This document shows positions 8,092-14,772 of a DNA stretch of 14,772 nucleotides, piece after piece. The position numbers and the translations under genes were made by a program. Numbering within the stretch: position 1 is the stretch's first letter; each line of letters begins with the position of its first letter. Origin of the DNA: an uncultured Lachnospiraceae bacterium (GTDB lineage Bacteria > Bacillota > Clostridia > Lachnospirales > Lachnospiraceae); assembly GCA_902797785.1 (NCBI GenBank), contig CADBUD010000340.1, positions 1-14,772 on the forward strand, in the 5' to 3' direction. Below the pieces are notes generated by a model. That model did no database searches. It saw nothing but the letters and a program-made list of their open reading frames with translations, and was not told the origin of the DNA.

Positions 8092-8149
8092 AATAAGAAT
8101 GCATCAGGAACTGTGAACAAGAACCATTCTTTTGACACAGGAGGAAAAA

Positions 8150-9301
8150 ATGAAAAAAACAAAGAAACTGATACTGGCGACGATCGTATTCTTACTGGCA
8201 GCGGCTCTGGGAGGGGGACTTTTTTTCTATCTTCGGTTTGGAAAAGGTGAGGTGGCAGAGGAAAAACAGGAGCTTCATCTGGTGATCTTAGATAGCGGGG
8301 AGTACTATTATTATGATACAGGAATCCAAAATGGCATTGAGATGGCGCTCAAGCAGATTAAACAGGACGGGGGCGTGCCAATTACGGTAGAGCTTGTGGA
8401 TGATGAGGGCGATTACGTTCGGGGAATGTCCCTTGCGGCAGCTTTAGCAAAGGACGATTCGGTAGATGTGGTCTTGAGCCTTCAGAATTTTGATTCCATT
8501 GGTCCGGAAGTGGAATTTTTTGAAGAAGCGAAAAAACCGTTTCTGGTCACAGCGGGCTGTTACGATGAGGTGGCAGAACAGGGATACGAATATTTTTTTG
8601 CGGATTTTTTGAGTGGAAAGTCCATCGGAGAGAGAATCGGCCAATATCTGATCAAATACCGCGCGAAAAATATTGCACTCTGTCATTCAGACACTGCCTT
8701 TGAAAAATCGGAGCTTCAGGGGCTGCAGTCCGCATTATTAAAACAGGAAGAGAGCAGCCTGTGCTATTCGGAGGCGGGACCGTTTGAACAGGAAGAGATG
8801 TCGGATTTTTTACAGCAGTGCCGAAAGCTTTCTGTGGATACGGTCGTAATGAATTTCTATCATTCAGAAGACAGTGTCAATGCGCTTACCCAGATCAAAA
8901 AGCAGATTCCCGATATGGTGCTGTTCGGGGACTATGCACTGGATCAGACCGAGATCTTAAAGAAACATGGAAAAGAAATGGAAGGGCTCATGATCGTTCC
9001 GGCATATCCTTATCAGCAAAGTGCGAAGTTAGATCGTTTTATTAAAAAATATGAAAAGGAGACAAAGGAGACCTTTTCCACCTCAGCCATCCAGCATTAT
9101 GATCTGATCTGTATGCTGTCAAAGTGCTGCGAAGACGGGGTAATAACTGGAGAACAGCTGATGCAGAAGCTTCGGAGCGAAGAGGGGCATGAGGGCATTT
9201 CCGGAAAAATTTTATTTGATGAAAAGGGCTGTCTTCAGACCGAGTATTGTCCGGTCTTTGTCTGCAGGAACAAAGAATTTGTGATTTTGGAGAAAAAATA
9301 A
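8150..9301 (+). CDS. Membrane-anchored Leu/Ile/Val-type substrate-binding protein
   Basis: A 383-residue protein with a basic start (M-K-K-T-K-K), one hydrophobic segment at about 7-27, and a type I periplasmic-binding fold of the branched-chain amino acid receptor kind. Recognisable features are the opening strand L-H-L-V-I-L-D-S-G-E, the helix N-G-I-E-M-A-L (61-67), and late in the protein G-I-S-G-K-I-L-F-D-E-K-G. There is no lipobox Cys, so it is probably an uncleaved, externally facing anchored protein. The frame is open to a TTG at 8132, but the ATG at 8150 has a perfect AGGAGG 5 bases before it. No LivHMGF import permease or ATPase is present; instead it heads an export operon, 17 bp before the HlyD gene. 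It may sense or bind the exported product or a precursor (inference). The fold call is good; the ligand is unknown. Confidence 0.8.
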   Translation: MKKTKKLILATIVFLLAAALGGGLFFYLRFGKGEVAEEKQELHLVILDSGEYYYYDTGIQNGIEMALKQIKQDGGVPITVELVDDEGDYVRGMSLAAALAKDDSVDVVLSLQNFDSIGPEVEFFEEAKKPFLVTAGCYDEVAEQGYEYFFADFLSGKSIGERIGQYLIKYRAKNIALCHSDTAFEKSELQGLQSALLKQEESSLCYSEAGPFEQEEMSDFLQQCRKLSVDTVVMNFYHSEDSVNALTQIKKQIPDMVLFGDYALDQTEILKKHGKEMEGLMIVPAYPYQQSAKLDRFIKKYEKETKETFSTSAIQHYDLICMLSKCCEDGVITGEQLMQKLRSEEGHEGISGKILFDEKGCLQTEYCPVFVCRNKEFVILEKK

Positions 9302-9318
9302 GAGGGAGGAAATAAGAA

Positions 9319-10224
9319 ATGAAATCGGATTTGTTTAATCAGGAAGCGCTCGACCAGCTTTCCACACCGGAACAGTTAGATCAGCAGGTAAAACTTCTTT
9401 CCTCGGGTTCCTGGATTTTGTTCTCTGCCTTAGTCGTAGGGGTATCGGCAGCCATACTCTGGTTTTTCATCGGCACGATCTCGAATGGGGAAGATTATTC
9501 GGGGGTCTTTTTTAATCACAATAATGTCATCAGCTTAAGAGCAGAAGAGTCAGGAATCTTAAAGGATGTTCTGGTAGAAGAGGGCGATTATGTCAAAGAA
9601 GGAGATCTGATCGCGGTTCTTTCCAATGATGAAATATTAGACCGGATCGAAGAATTATTAGAGGAACGAAAAAAACAGGAAAAGACGTCAGAAGAATATG
9701 TAAAAATCGAAGAAGAGATCCTCTCCTTAAGAGGGAAGATGCTGCTAAAGAGCAAGCAGGATGGAATCGTTTCACAGGTCAGCTTAGGAGGGAGCGTGAT
9801 CCGCGCCGGAGAAGTGGTCGCGACCATGATTCCCGAGGATCTTGGCAGCTATGAAGAGGTGTATCTGTATGTGCCGAAAAAAGAGGCGGGAGCCCTGAAA
9901 GTAGGAATGGAGGCTCAGATCACACCTTCCTATGCCATGAGGGAAGAGGTCGGATATATGGAAGGAGTGATTTCCGATATTTCGGAGAGCATCGTAACAG
10001 AAAACCATATCCTCAAGCATATGGGGACCATGGATTATGTCGAGGGCCTGATGGAGTCAGCAAATTGTGTAGAGGTAACGATCCAGCTGCGCGTGGGGCA
10101 GGAAACGGGAGAATATATCTGGTCCAATCCCAAAGGAGAGGGACTCTCGATCAAATCCGGCGATCCATGCCATGTTAGGATCCAAAAGCAGGAATATCAT
10201 CCTTATGAGCTGTTGAAAGAATAA
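9319..10224 (+). CDS. NHLM-type secretion adaptor, HlyD family
   Basis: A 301-residue membrane-fusion-like adaptor. The N-terminal segment with A-L-D-Q-L-S-T-P-E-Q-L-D-Q (10-22) followed by one membrane helix (about 33-52) is characteristic of the NHLM/NHLP bacteriocin secretion protein family. Two half-lipoyl (barrel-sandwich) segments, around 72-100 and 140-170 (D-G-I-V-S-Q-V then G-G-S-V-I-R-A-G-E), flank a short charged coiled coil rich in Glu and Lys (about 103-142). A beta-barrel region follows. It should bridge the two ABC exporters encoded directly downstream to the cell exterior. The ATG has AGGGAGG upstream; the gap to the next gene is 13 bp. Family and role are well supported, since the two ABC genes behind it also match this system; the cargo is not known. 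Confidence 0.87.
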   Translation: MKSDLFNQEALDQLSTPEQLDQQVKLLSSGSWILFSALVVGVSAAILWFFIGTISNGEDYSGVFFNHNNVISLRAEESGILKDVLVEEGDYVKEGDLIAVLSNDEILDRIEELLEERKKQEKTSEEYVKIEEEILSLRGKMLLKSKQDGIVSQVSLGGSVIRAGEVVATMIPEDLGSYEEVYLYVPKKEAGALKVGMEAQITPSYAMREEVGYMEGVISDISESIVTENHILKHMGTMDYVEGLMESANCVEVTIQLRVGQETGEYIWSNPKGEGLSIKSGDPCHVRIQKQEYHPYELLKE

Positions 10225-10237
10225 GGAGGAGCATACT

Positions 10238-10963
10238 ATGAAACAGAGGAATCAAGTCCCAGTCATTCTTCAGATGGAGGCAGTGGAATGTGGTGCTGCT
10301 TCCTTAGCGATGGTTCTGGCATCTTTTGGGCGTTTTGTTCCCTTGGAAAAGCTGCGGATCGATTGTAATGTGACCCGTGATGGAAGCTCTGCGAAATATA
10401 TTGCAAAAGCCGCAGTCCGCCATGGATTAAAGACCAGAGCGTTTAAAATGAGTGCGGAACAACTGATGGAAATGACCGATTTTCCGGTCATCCTGCATTG
10501 GAATTTTAATCATTTCGTGGTCCTGTGCGGATTTAAAAAGGGAAAAGCCATCATCAATGATCCTGCCTTTGGCAGAGTTCTGACAGATATGGAAACCGTG
10601 GCCTCTTCCTTTACAGGAATTGTGCTGTCATTTGCTAAAGGAGAGAGCTTTGAGCCCTGCGGAAAAGAGGAGAATGTCTTTGGCTTTTTAAAGAAGCATC
10701 TTTTCAAGATGAAAGGTCCGCTTTTTTTTGTTGTAGTTCTTGGAATCATCTATGAATTTCTTCATATGATGCCTCCGGTCTTTTATAAAATCTATACCGA
10801 TAAGATTCTTTTGGGAAGCTCATCGGAATGGCTGTTCCCTCTGCTGTTCGCCATGGGAGCGGCCGGTCTGTTCGCTCTGGTCGTTGGAGGATTAAAAAGC
10901 ATGGTCCTGACCAGAATGAAGGCGAAATTTTCCATATCTGCATCAGTGTCATTTTTTTGGTAG
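10238..10963 (+). CDS. NHLM-type C39 peptidase/ABC exporter, N-terminal fragment before TAG
   Basis: This 241-residue reading frame carries a complete peptidase C39 domain (about 1-135). Catalytic Cys18 is in V-E-C-G-A-A-S-L, with Gln12 upstream for the oxyanion hole, His92 in F-N-H-F-V-V-L, and Asp108 in I-N-D-P. The first part of the ABC membrane domain follows, with helices at about 160-180 and 197-218. C39 domains cut leader peptides after double-Gly motifs while the ABC part exports the core. Translation should stop at TAG 10961-10963, in the middle of the membrane domain, after S-F-F-W. The ATG has AGGAGG 7 bases upstream. As a free product this would be a peptidase tethered by two helices, without an ATPase. 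Confidence 0.75.
   Translation: MKQRNQVPVILQMEAVECGAASLAMVLASFGRFVPLEKLRIDCNVTRDGSSAKYIAKAAVRHGLKTRAFKMSAEQLMEMTDFPVILHWNFNHFVVLCGFKKGKAIINDPAFGRVLTDMETVASSFTGIVLSFAKGESFEPCGKEENVFGFLKKHLFKMKGPLFFVVVLGIIYEFLHMMPPVFYKIYTDKILLGSSSEWLFPLLFAMGAAGLFALVVGGLKSMVLTRMKAKFSISASVSFFW
10961..10963 (+). other. In-frame TAG stop within the exporter gene
   Basis: The stop follows a T7 run and is directly followed by GTG in the same frame. No ribosome binding site lies before that GTG, so reinitiation would be inefficient unless coupled to termination at the TAG. A one-base indel in the T7 run cannot explain it, because both halves share a frame. Confidence 0.85.
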
Positions 10964-12394
10964 GTGCTTCGTCTTCCGGCAGCCTTTTTTGCACAGAGAT
11001 ATTCCGGAGATATCGTATCCAGATCATCGGATTATGAAACGCTGGCGAATCTGTTATTCGACCAGCTGATCCCTGCAGTAATGGATCTGTTCTTTATGCT
11101 TGGGCTATTTGTCGTGATGCTTCTGTTTGACGGGAAGATGGCACTTTTGCTGTTGATGGTCGGTCTGCTGCAGCTTGGTTTTGTGCTGCTCTTTTCCCGT
11201 GGAAACAAAAATATTACAAGGAGCATCGGACGCGATCATGGAAAGCTGTCCGGAACCCTGTTATCAGGAATCTCCATGATGGAGGCAGTAAAGGCGAGCG
11301 GGGCAGAAAGCGGCATGGTGAGCAAGCTTTTGGGATATCAGGCAAAATATGATAATGCAAAGCAGACCTTGACAAAAAATAAAGTATATCTTGGGAGCCT
11401 TCCGCCTTTGTTTGAAGGTCTGGGAAATGCGCTGGTACTGATCTTTGGAATTTACGCTATTTTTGAAGGCAGACAGACAGTAGGAATGCTGGTGGCATTC
11501 CAATCCTTTGCGCAGATGTTTTTTTCTCCTTTAAATTCCCTTGCTTCTTGTGTACAGTCCGTACAGGAACTGTCCGGAAGCATTGACCGGATTCGGGACG
11601 TCATGGAATTTGAGGAAGCTGTCTTGGAGAAGGAATTGTTTTTCGAACCTAAGAAAGAGATGGAGAGGGAAAAGCTTTCCGGAAGGGTCTCTTTAGAAGA
11701 AGTATCTTTTGGGTATAGTCCGGTAACGCCGCCCCTGCTTTCTGACATCACGATTCATGCAAAGCCGGGAGAGGTGATCGCATTAACGGGGGGAAGCGGC
11801 AGTGGAAAATCCACTTTGGCAAAGCTCCTCTGTGGTCTGTATCGTCCGAACAGTGGGGAAATCCGGTTCGATGACATGAGGCAGCAGGAGATCGACCATT
11901 ATTTGTTCACGAATTCCGTTGCAGTGGTAGATCAGAATATTTCCCTGTTCGCGGGGACCATTCGGGATAATATTTCCATGTGGAATCCGGAAATAGAAGA
12001 TTCCGTATTGATACAGGCATGCAGGGACGCTTGTATCCATGATGAGATCATGATGAGAAAGGACGGATACGGATATCACATCAGCGAAGGCGGCTCTGAT
12101 TTTTCGGGAGGACAGAGACAGAGGATGGAGATCGCGAGAGCCTTTGCCGCAGACCCATCCGTGTTGATCTTAGATGAAGCCACTTCTGCCTTAGATGTCC
12201 TGACAGAACAAAAAATCATGCAGGCAGTAAAACGACGTAACATCACTTGTTTTATCATAGCCCACCGCTTATCGACGATTCGGGATGCAGATGAGATCAT
12301 CGTGTTAAAGCGGGGAGAGATCATAGAGCGGGGAACGCATGAAGAACTGATGGAACAGGATGGAGCTTATGCGAATCTGGTAAAAAGTGATTGA
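10964..12394 (+). CDS. NHLM-type ABC exporter, C-terminal fragment after TAG
   Basis: A 476-residue open frame, with GTG as the only nearby potential start, holds the rest of the exporter: membrane helices in about 25-75 and 145-195, then a complete ATPase. Visible are Walker A G-G-S-G-S-G-K-S-T (276-284), Q-loop V-D-Q (322-324), signature S-G-G-Q-R-Q (381-386; the usual leading Leu is Phe380), Walker B L-I-L-D-E (401-405), D-loop S-A-L-D, and the H-loop His434 in I-A-H-R-L-S. All ATP-handling residues are intact, which argues that selection has acted recently on this part. It ends 12 bp before the GTG of the partner transporter gene. Confidence 0.75.
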   Translation: MLRLPAAFFAQRYSGDIVSRSSDYETLANLLFDQLIPAVMDLFFMLGLFVVMLLFDGKMALLLLMVGLLQLGFVLLFSRGNKNITRSIGRDHGKLSGTLLSGISMMEAVKASGAESGMVSKLLGYQAKYDNAKQTLTKNKVYLGSLPPLFEGLGNALVLIFGIYAIFEGRQTVGMLVAFQSFAQMFFSPLNSLASCVQSVQELSGSIDRIRDVMEFEEAVLEKELFFEPKKEMEREKLSGRVSLEEVSFGYSPVTPPLLSDITIHAKPGEVIALTGGSGSGKSTLAKLLCGLYRPNSGEIRFDDMRQQEIDHYLFTNSVAVVDQNISLFAGTIRDNISMWNPEIEDSVLIQACRDACIHDEIMMRKDGYGYHISEGGSDFSGGQRQRMEIARAFAADPSVLILDEATSALDVLTEQKIMQAVKRRNITCFIIAHRLSTIRDADEIIVLKRGEIIERGTHEELMEQDGAYANLVKSD

Positions 12395-12406
12395 GAGGAG
12401 AATCGA

Positions 12407-14554
12407 GTGAACAATATCCAACAAAAAAGAACGAATGACCAGACCTTGTTCCTGCGTTCCGTAACAGGAATCTACAGGGATATTTTGGGAGAAAAAAAGG
12501 GCGGATCGGCTGTGATGGAAAACGAGGAGCAGGAAGAAGGACATGCGATTTTTCGGATCCTTTCCTATTTTGGAATGAAAGCTCCTAAAATCCCCCATGA
12601 GAAAAAAGAAGAGATTGCTTCCTATGTGATGGAACGCAGCGGTCTGATGATGAGGAAGATCACACTTTCAAAAGATTGGTGGAAAAATCCAGCCCTTCCG
12701 CTTCTTGTCGTGGATGAACATGGAAATCAGGCAGCAGTCCTTCCCAAAAAGCGGGATCAATATGAGATTTATTTTGGAAACCACCATCAGACGGTAGATA
12801 AAAAGCTGGCAGCGAGCATTCAGGAGAAGGCATACTGCTTTTATAAACCGATTCCTTTACAGGAGACCGGAATGAAGGCGCTCTGGAAATTTTTGTTCCA
12901 GAGCTTTTCGGCATCAGATCTGGCTGTGATCGTCGGGATCAGTCTGTTCTTAGAGCTCTGTGGACTGATTCTTCCTTATATTAATAGCGTGATCTATAAT
13001 GTGACGATTCCTTCCGGAACCGTATCGGAGATTCCGGGAATCATGGTACTTTTGATCAGTTCTGTGATTTTCTCTACCTTGATCGGACTCTCGAGGAGCA
13101 TTTTGGTGGCAAGATTGGGAAATAAAATGGAAATTGCCGGACAGAGCGCGATTCTAAGCCGGCTATTTGCTCTTCCGGTTCCTTTTTTCAAACGTCAGGA
13201 CTCCGGAGAGATCTATAACCGGATCAGCGCAGTAGGTGAAATCTGTGAAATATTAGGAAGCGGAATGATTCCGACCGCTTTAACAGCTCTGCTCTCCGTC
13301 GTATATCTGTTCCAGATCTCCACCTTTGCCTCGTCCCTTCTGCTTCCGTCCATTGTGATCATATTACTTTTGCTGGGGAATATTCTGCTGGAAGGTGCTA
13401 TGCAGATGAGGCGGGGGGAAAAGGAGAACGAAGTCAATAATCGGGTGGTCAGTGTGGCGTATCAGTTGTTGAACGGAATGGATAAGATCAGGACCTCAGG
13501 ATCTGAGATCAAGGCATTTCGCTTTTGGTCAGAGGCTTACAAAAAGATGCCCCTGCTTCCGCCATATTATCTTCAGATCTCGGCTGTACTGGGAAGAGCG
13601 ATCTCCCTTTTTGGAAGTGCTGCCCTGTATTTTCTGGCATGGAAGAGTGGATTGACAGCATCGGATTTTATCGCCTTTCAGACCGCTTTTTCTGCGTTTA
13701 TGATCTCCGTCATGGCACTGGCGGACTTTGCGGTACAGTTTGGCCATTTAAAGCCGGCGGTCGAAATGGTCCGTCCATTAATGGAGGAAACGCCGGAGCT
13801 TTTTGAGGAAGGGGAATACGTAAAAGAACTGACAGGAAACATCGAACTGTCCAATGTCCGATTCCGCTATACCAAGGAAATGCCTTACGTGATCAATGGA
13901 TTAGATCTTCACATTCAGGCGGGAGAATATCTTGGAATCGTTGGAAGCTCCGGATGTGGAAAATCCACGTTGATGCGTCTTTTGATGGGCTTTGAAGTTC
14001 CAGAGACCGGTTCGGTCTATTTTGATGGAAAAGATATCCGCGGGTTAGATCTGCCTTCCCTGCGCCGGCGGATCGGAGTCGTCCTTCAGGATGGCAAGCT
14101 CTTTTCCGGAGATATCTTATCGAACCTTTCCATCTGCGCGCCGGATCTTTCGATCGACGAGGCGTGGGACGCGCTTCGCTGCGCGGGCCTTTTAGAGGAT
14201 GTCGAGCAAATGCCGATGGGAATCTATACCATGTTATCCGATGGGGGAGGAGGACTCTCCGGCGGACAGAAGCAGAGACTTTTGATCGCGAGAGCGATCG
14301 CGTCCAAGCCGGATATCCTATTATTTGATGAGGCGACCTCCGCCCTCGATAATGTGACTCAAGCGATCGTTGTAGAGACCCTGCGCCAGATGAAGTGCAC
14401 GAGGATCGTGATCGCGCACCGTCTTTCTACGATCAAGGACTGCGACCGGATCATCTATCTCGAAAAGGGACAGATCGTTGAAGAAGGAAATTATGAAAGC
14501 CTGATGGCGCAAAACGGACGCTTCGCGTCGATCGCGCTGCGGCAGCTGACGTAG
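12407..14554 (+). CDS. NHLM-type ABC exporter, partner permease/ATPase without peptidase
   Basis: A 715-residue half-transporter. Residues 1-160 are a soluble region with the W-W-K-N-P-A-L-P-L-L and V-L-P-K-K motif pattern of the second ABC protein of NHLM systems; it is not a working C39 domain (no catalytic Cys-His pair in place). Membrane domain about 170-450. ATPase: Walker A G-S-S-G-C-G-K-S-T (513-521), Q-loop Gln561, signature L-S-G-G-Q (617-621), Walker B I-L-L-F-D-E (637-642), His671 in I-A-H-R-L-S. The start is GTG at 12407, supported by AGAGGAG 6 bases upstream. It probably pairs with the interrupted C39 exporter and the HlyD adaptor in one export complex. If the upstream gene is really broken, this protein might have to work as a homodimer. 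The last 450 bases are visibly richer in CG than the rest of the gene. Confidence 0.88.
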   Translation: MNNIQQKRTNDQTLFLRSVTGIYRDILGEKKGGSAVMENEEQEEGHAIFRILSYFGMKAPKIPHEKKEEIASYVMERSGLMMRKITLSKDWWKNPALPLLVVDEHGNQAAVLPKKRDQYEIYFGNHHQTVDKKLAASIQEKAYCFYKPIPLQETGMKALWKFLFQSFSASDLAVIVGISLFLELCGLILPYINSVIYNVTIPSGTVSEIPGIMVLLISSVIFSTLIGLSRSILVARLGNKMEIAGQSAILSRLFALPVPFFKRQDSGEIYNRISAVGEICEILGSGMIPTALTALLSVVYLFQISTFASSLLLPSIVIILLLLGNILLEGAMQMRRGEKENEVNNRVVSVAYQLLNGMDKIRTSGSEIKAFRFWSEAYKKMPLLPPYYLQISAVLGRAISLFGSAALYFLAWKSGLTASDFIAFQTAFSAFMISVMALADFAVQFGHLKPAVEMVRPLMEETPELFEEGEYVKELTGNIELSNVRFRYTKEMPYVINGLDLHIQAGEYLGIVGSSGCGKSTLMRLLMGFEVPETGSVYFDGKDIRGLDLPSLRRRIGVVLQDGKLFSGDILSNLSICAPDLSIDEAWDALRCAGLLEDVEQMPMGIYTMLSDGGGGLSGGQKQRLLIARAIASKPDILLFDEATSALDNVTQAIVVETLRQMKCTRIVIAHRLSTIKDCDRIIYLEKGQIVEEGNYESLMAQNGRFASIALRQLT

Positions 14555-14608
14555 ATGGAAAACTTCTTTGCCAGACTCAAAGTAGGAACTGTTTTTAATG
14601 CAAAATAC

Positions 14609-14640
14609 AAAAAGATGTGACCGAAAGGGCACATCTTTTT
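14609..14640 (+). terminator. Intrinsic terminator after the transport operon
   Basis: Perfect arms AAAAAGATGTG (14609-14619) and CACATCTTTTT (14630-14640) enclose a ten-base loop containing GAAA. The G/C part of the stem is followed directly by T5, 55 bases after the stop codon of the last transporter gene. The matching A-tract on the other side means it could also act on the opposite strand. Confidence 0.85.
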
Positions 14641-14644
14641 GCAT

Positions 14645-14674
14645 TTCGTGACAATAAATTGGTAAATTGTGACC
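14645..14674 (+). promoter_or_regulatory. Second set of tandem 9-bp direct repeats, period 21 bp
   Basis: TTCGTGACA (14645-14653) and ATTGTGACC (14666-14674) are separated by exactly 12 bases, copying the arrangement at 8028-8057. They lie directly after the terminator, in front of whatever gene starts right of the window. Confidence 0.6.
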
Positions 14675-14689
14675 AAAACGTCACAATTT
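14664..14689. promoter_or_regulatory. Perfect 10-bp inverted repeat, operator-like
   Basis: AAATTGTGAC (14664-14673) and its exact complement GTCACAATTT (14680-14689) flank six bases (CAAAAC). The left arm coincides with the second direct repeat, so the right arm is a third, inverted copy of the GTGAC motif. It lies 13 bases before the -10. The GTGA/TCAC spacing is two bases longer than a CRP box. It fits a dimeric regulator site, either an extra LytTR half-site or a separate repressor operator. Confidence 0.5.
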
Positions 14690-14699
14690 TGACCGGATG

Positions 14700-14708
14700 T
14701 GCTAAAAT
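14700..14708 (+). promoter_or_regulatory. Extended -10 of a promoter reading out of the window
   Basis: TGC-TAAAAT is a good extended -10. It begins at the same distance from the second direct repeat as in the promoter at 8083, and no conventional -35 sits at 17 bases. Transcription would start near 14715. The remaining 57 bases to the window end are AT-rich and show no start codon with a ribosome binding site, so the gene begins further right. Confidence 0.55.
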
Positions 14709-14772
14709 CTGGATATCTATAAGCCTATTTTGAGTGCTAAGGAACTGTTCATAAATAAATTTGCAATTTTGA

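Larger units (their letters stand above)
10238..12394 (+). pseudogene. C39 peptidase/permease/ATPase gene interrupted by one in-frame TAG
   Basis: The codons before and after TAG 10961-10963 are in the same frame. Joined, they make a 718-residue protein of normal length and order for the NHLM peptidase/permease/ATPase family: C39, membrane domain, ATPase. Sequence similarity to ABC exporters runs straight through the junction (F-F-W-stop-V-L-R-L-P), so only one codon is abnormal; CAG or TGG would each be one base away. No frameshift, insertion or other decay is visible on either side. It is therefore a very young nonsense mutation, a sequencing error, or a tolerated stop (readthrough, or reinitiation at the GTG that follows directly). 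Confidence 0.7.

Noticed and set aside
7628..8104. Long antisense reading frame over the thioesterase region, and similar frames opposite other genes
   Set aside because: No ribosome binding site, no recognisable motif, and each lies fully opposite a gene with clear domains.
8045..8131. Small leader-peptide gene between the NRPS and the transport operon
   Set aside because: The only ATG-initiated frames are a few codons long (for example ATG-CTA-CGG-TAA at 8082) and there is no double-Gly motif.
8132..8149. TTG at 8132 as the start of the binding protein
   Set aside because: These codons are themselves the AGGAGG ribosome binding site of the ATG at 8150.
10951..10960. T7 run before the TAG as a programmed frameshift site or homopolymer error
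   Set aside because: The frame before and after the stop is the same, so a single-base slip would break the match instead of restoring it.
14668..14685. CRP/FNR-type box (TGTGA-N6-TCACA)
   Set aside because: The half-sites are 8 bases apart, not 6, and the same GTGAC motif forms 21-bp direct repeats at two promoters, which explains it better.

Overview
The window looks like part of a secondary-metabolite gene cluster from a low-to-moderate GC, Gram-positive, probably clostridial bacterium (Lachnospiraceae-like). The grounds are strong AGGAGG-type ribosome binding sites, the codon style, and a transporter set typical of the NHLM/NHLP (nitrile-hydratase-leader-peptide) export systems. The genus is not determined. 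All names below come from motif reading, not from database searches.

Layout. (1) 2-538 (+): the 3' part of a polytopic membrane protein whose start lies outside the window. (2) 571-4025 (-): a tight three-gene operon transcribed leftward: a stand-alone acyl carrier protein, then a 739-residue fused ketosynthase / chain-length-factor-like protein, then an HSL-type alpha/beta hydrolase. It has a good sigma-A promoter at 4081-4110. (3) 4196-8044 (+), divergent from it: a single-module non-ribosomal peptide synthetase (NRPS), condensation - adenylation - carrier - thioesterase. Its specificity residues read D-V-W-H-F-S-L-I-D-K, the serine code. Its thioesterase carries Cys, not Ser, in the nucleophile elbow (G-Y-C-V-G). 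(4) 8150-14554 (+): a four-gene transport operon. It holds a membrane-anchored Leu/Ile/Val-type binding protein, an NHLM-type HlyD adaptor, an NHLM-type C39 peptidase/ABC exporter interrupted by one in-frame TAG, and the partner NHLM-type ABC exporter. (5) 14555-14772: no gene seen; a strong terminator followed by a second promoter region that would drive a gene beyond the window.

Working model (inference). The ACP and KS/CLF pair build or carry an acyl chain. The condensation domain joins it to serine on the NRPS, and the Cys-type thioesterase releases the product. Cys thioesterases are known to form strained rings: the obafluorin beta-lactone and the sulfazecin beta-lactam. Serine with a free beta-hydroxyl therefore makes an N-acyl-serine beta-lactone an attractive guess. 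An enterobactin-like serine oligolactone or a plain N-acyl-serine are alternatives. The HlyD/ABC operon would export the product, or a peptide encoded elsewhere.

The most distinctive regulatory signal is a shared promoter design before the transport operon and at the right end of the window. Each has two 9-bp direct repeats (TTCGTGACA type) with a 21-bp period and a TGC-TA...T extended -10 at an identical distance. This resembles LytTR-family response-regulator sites and predicts that the unseen gene to the right is co-regulated with the exporter.
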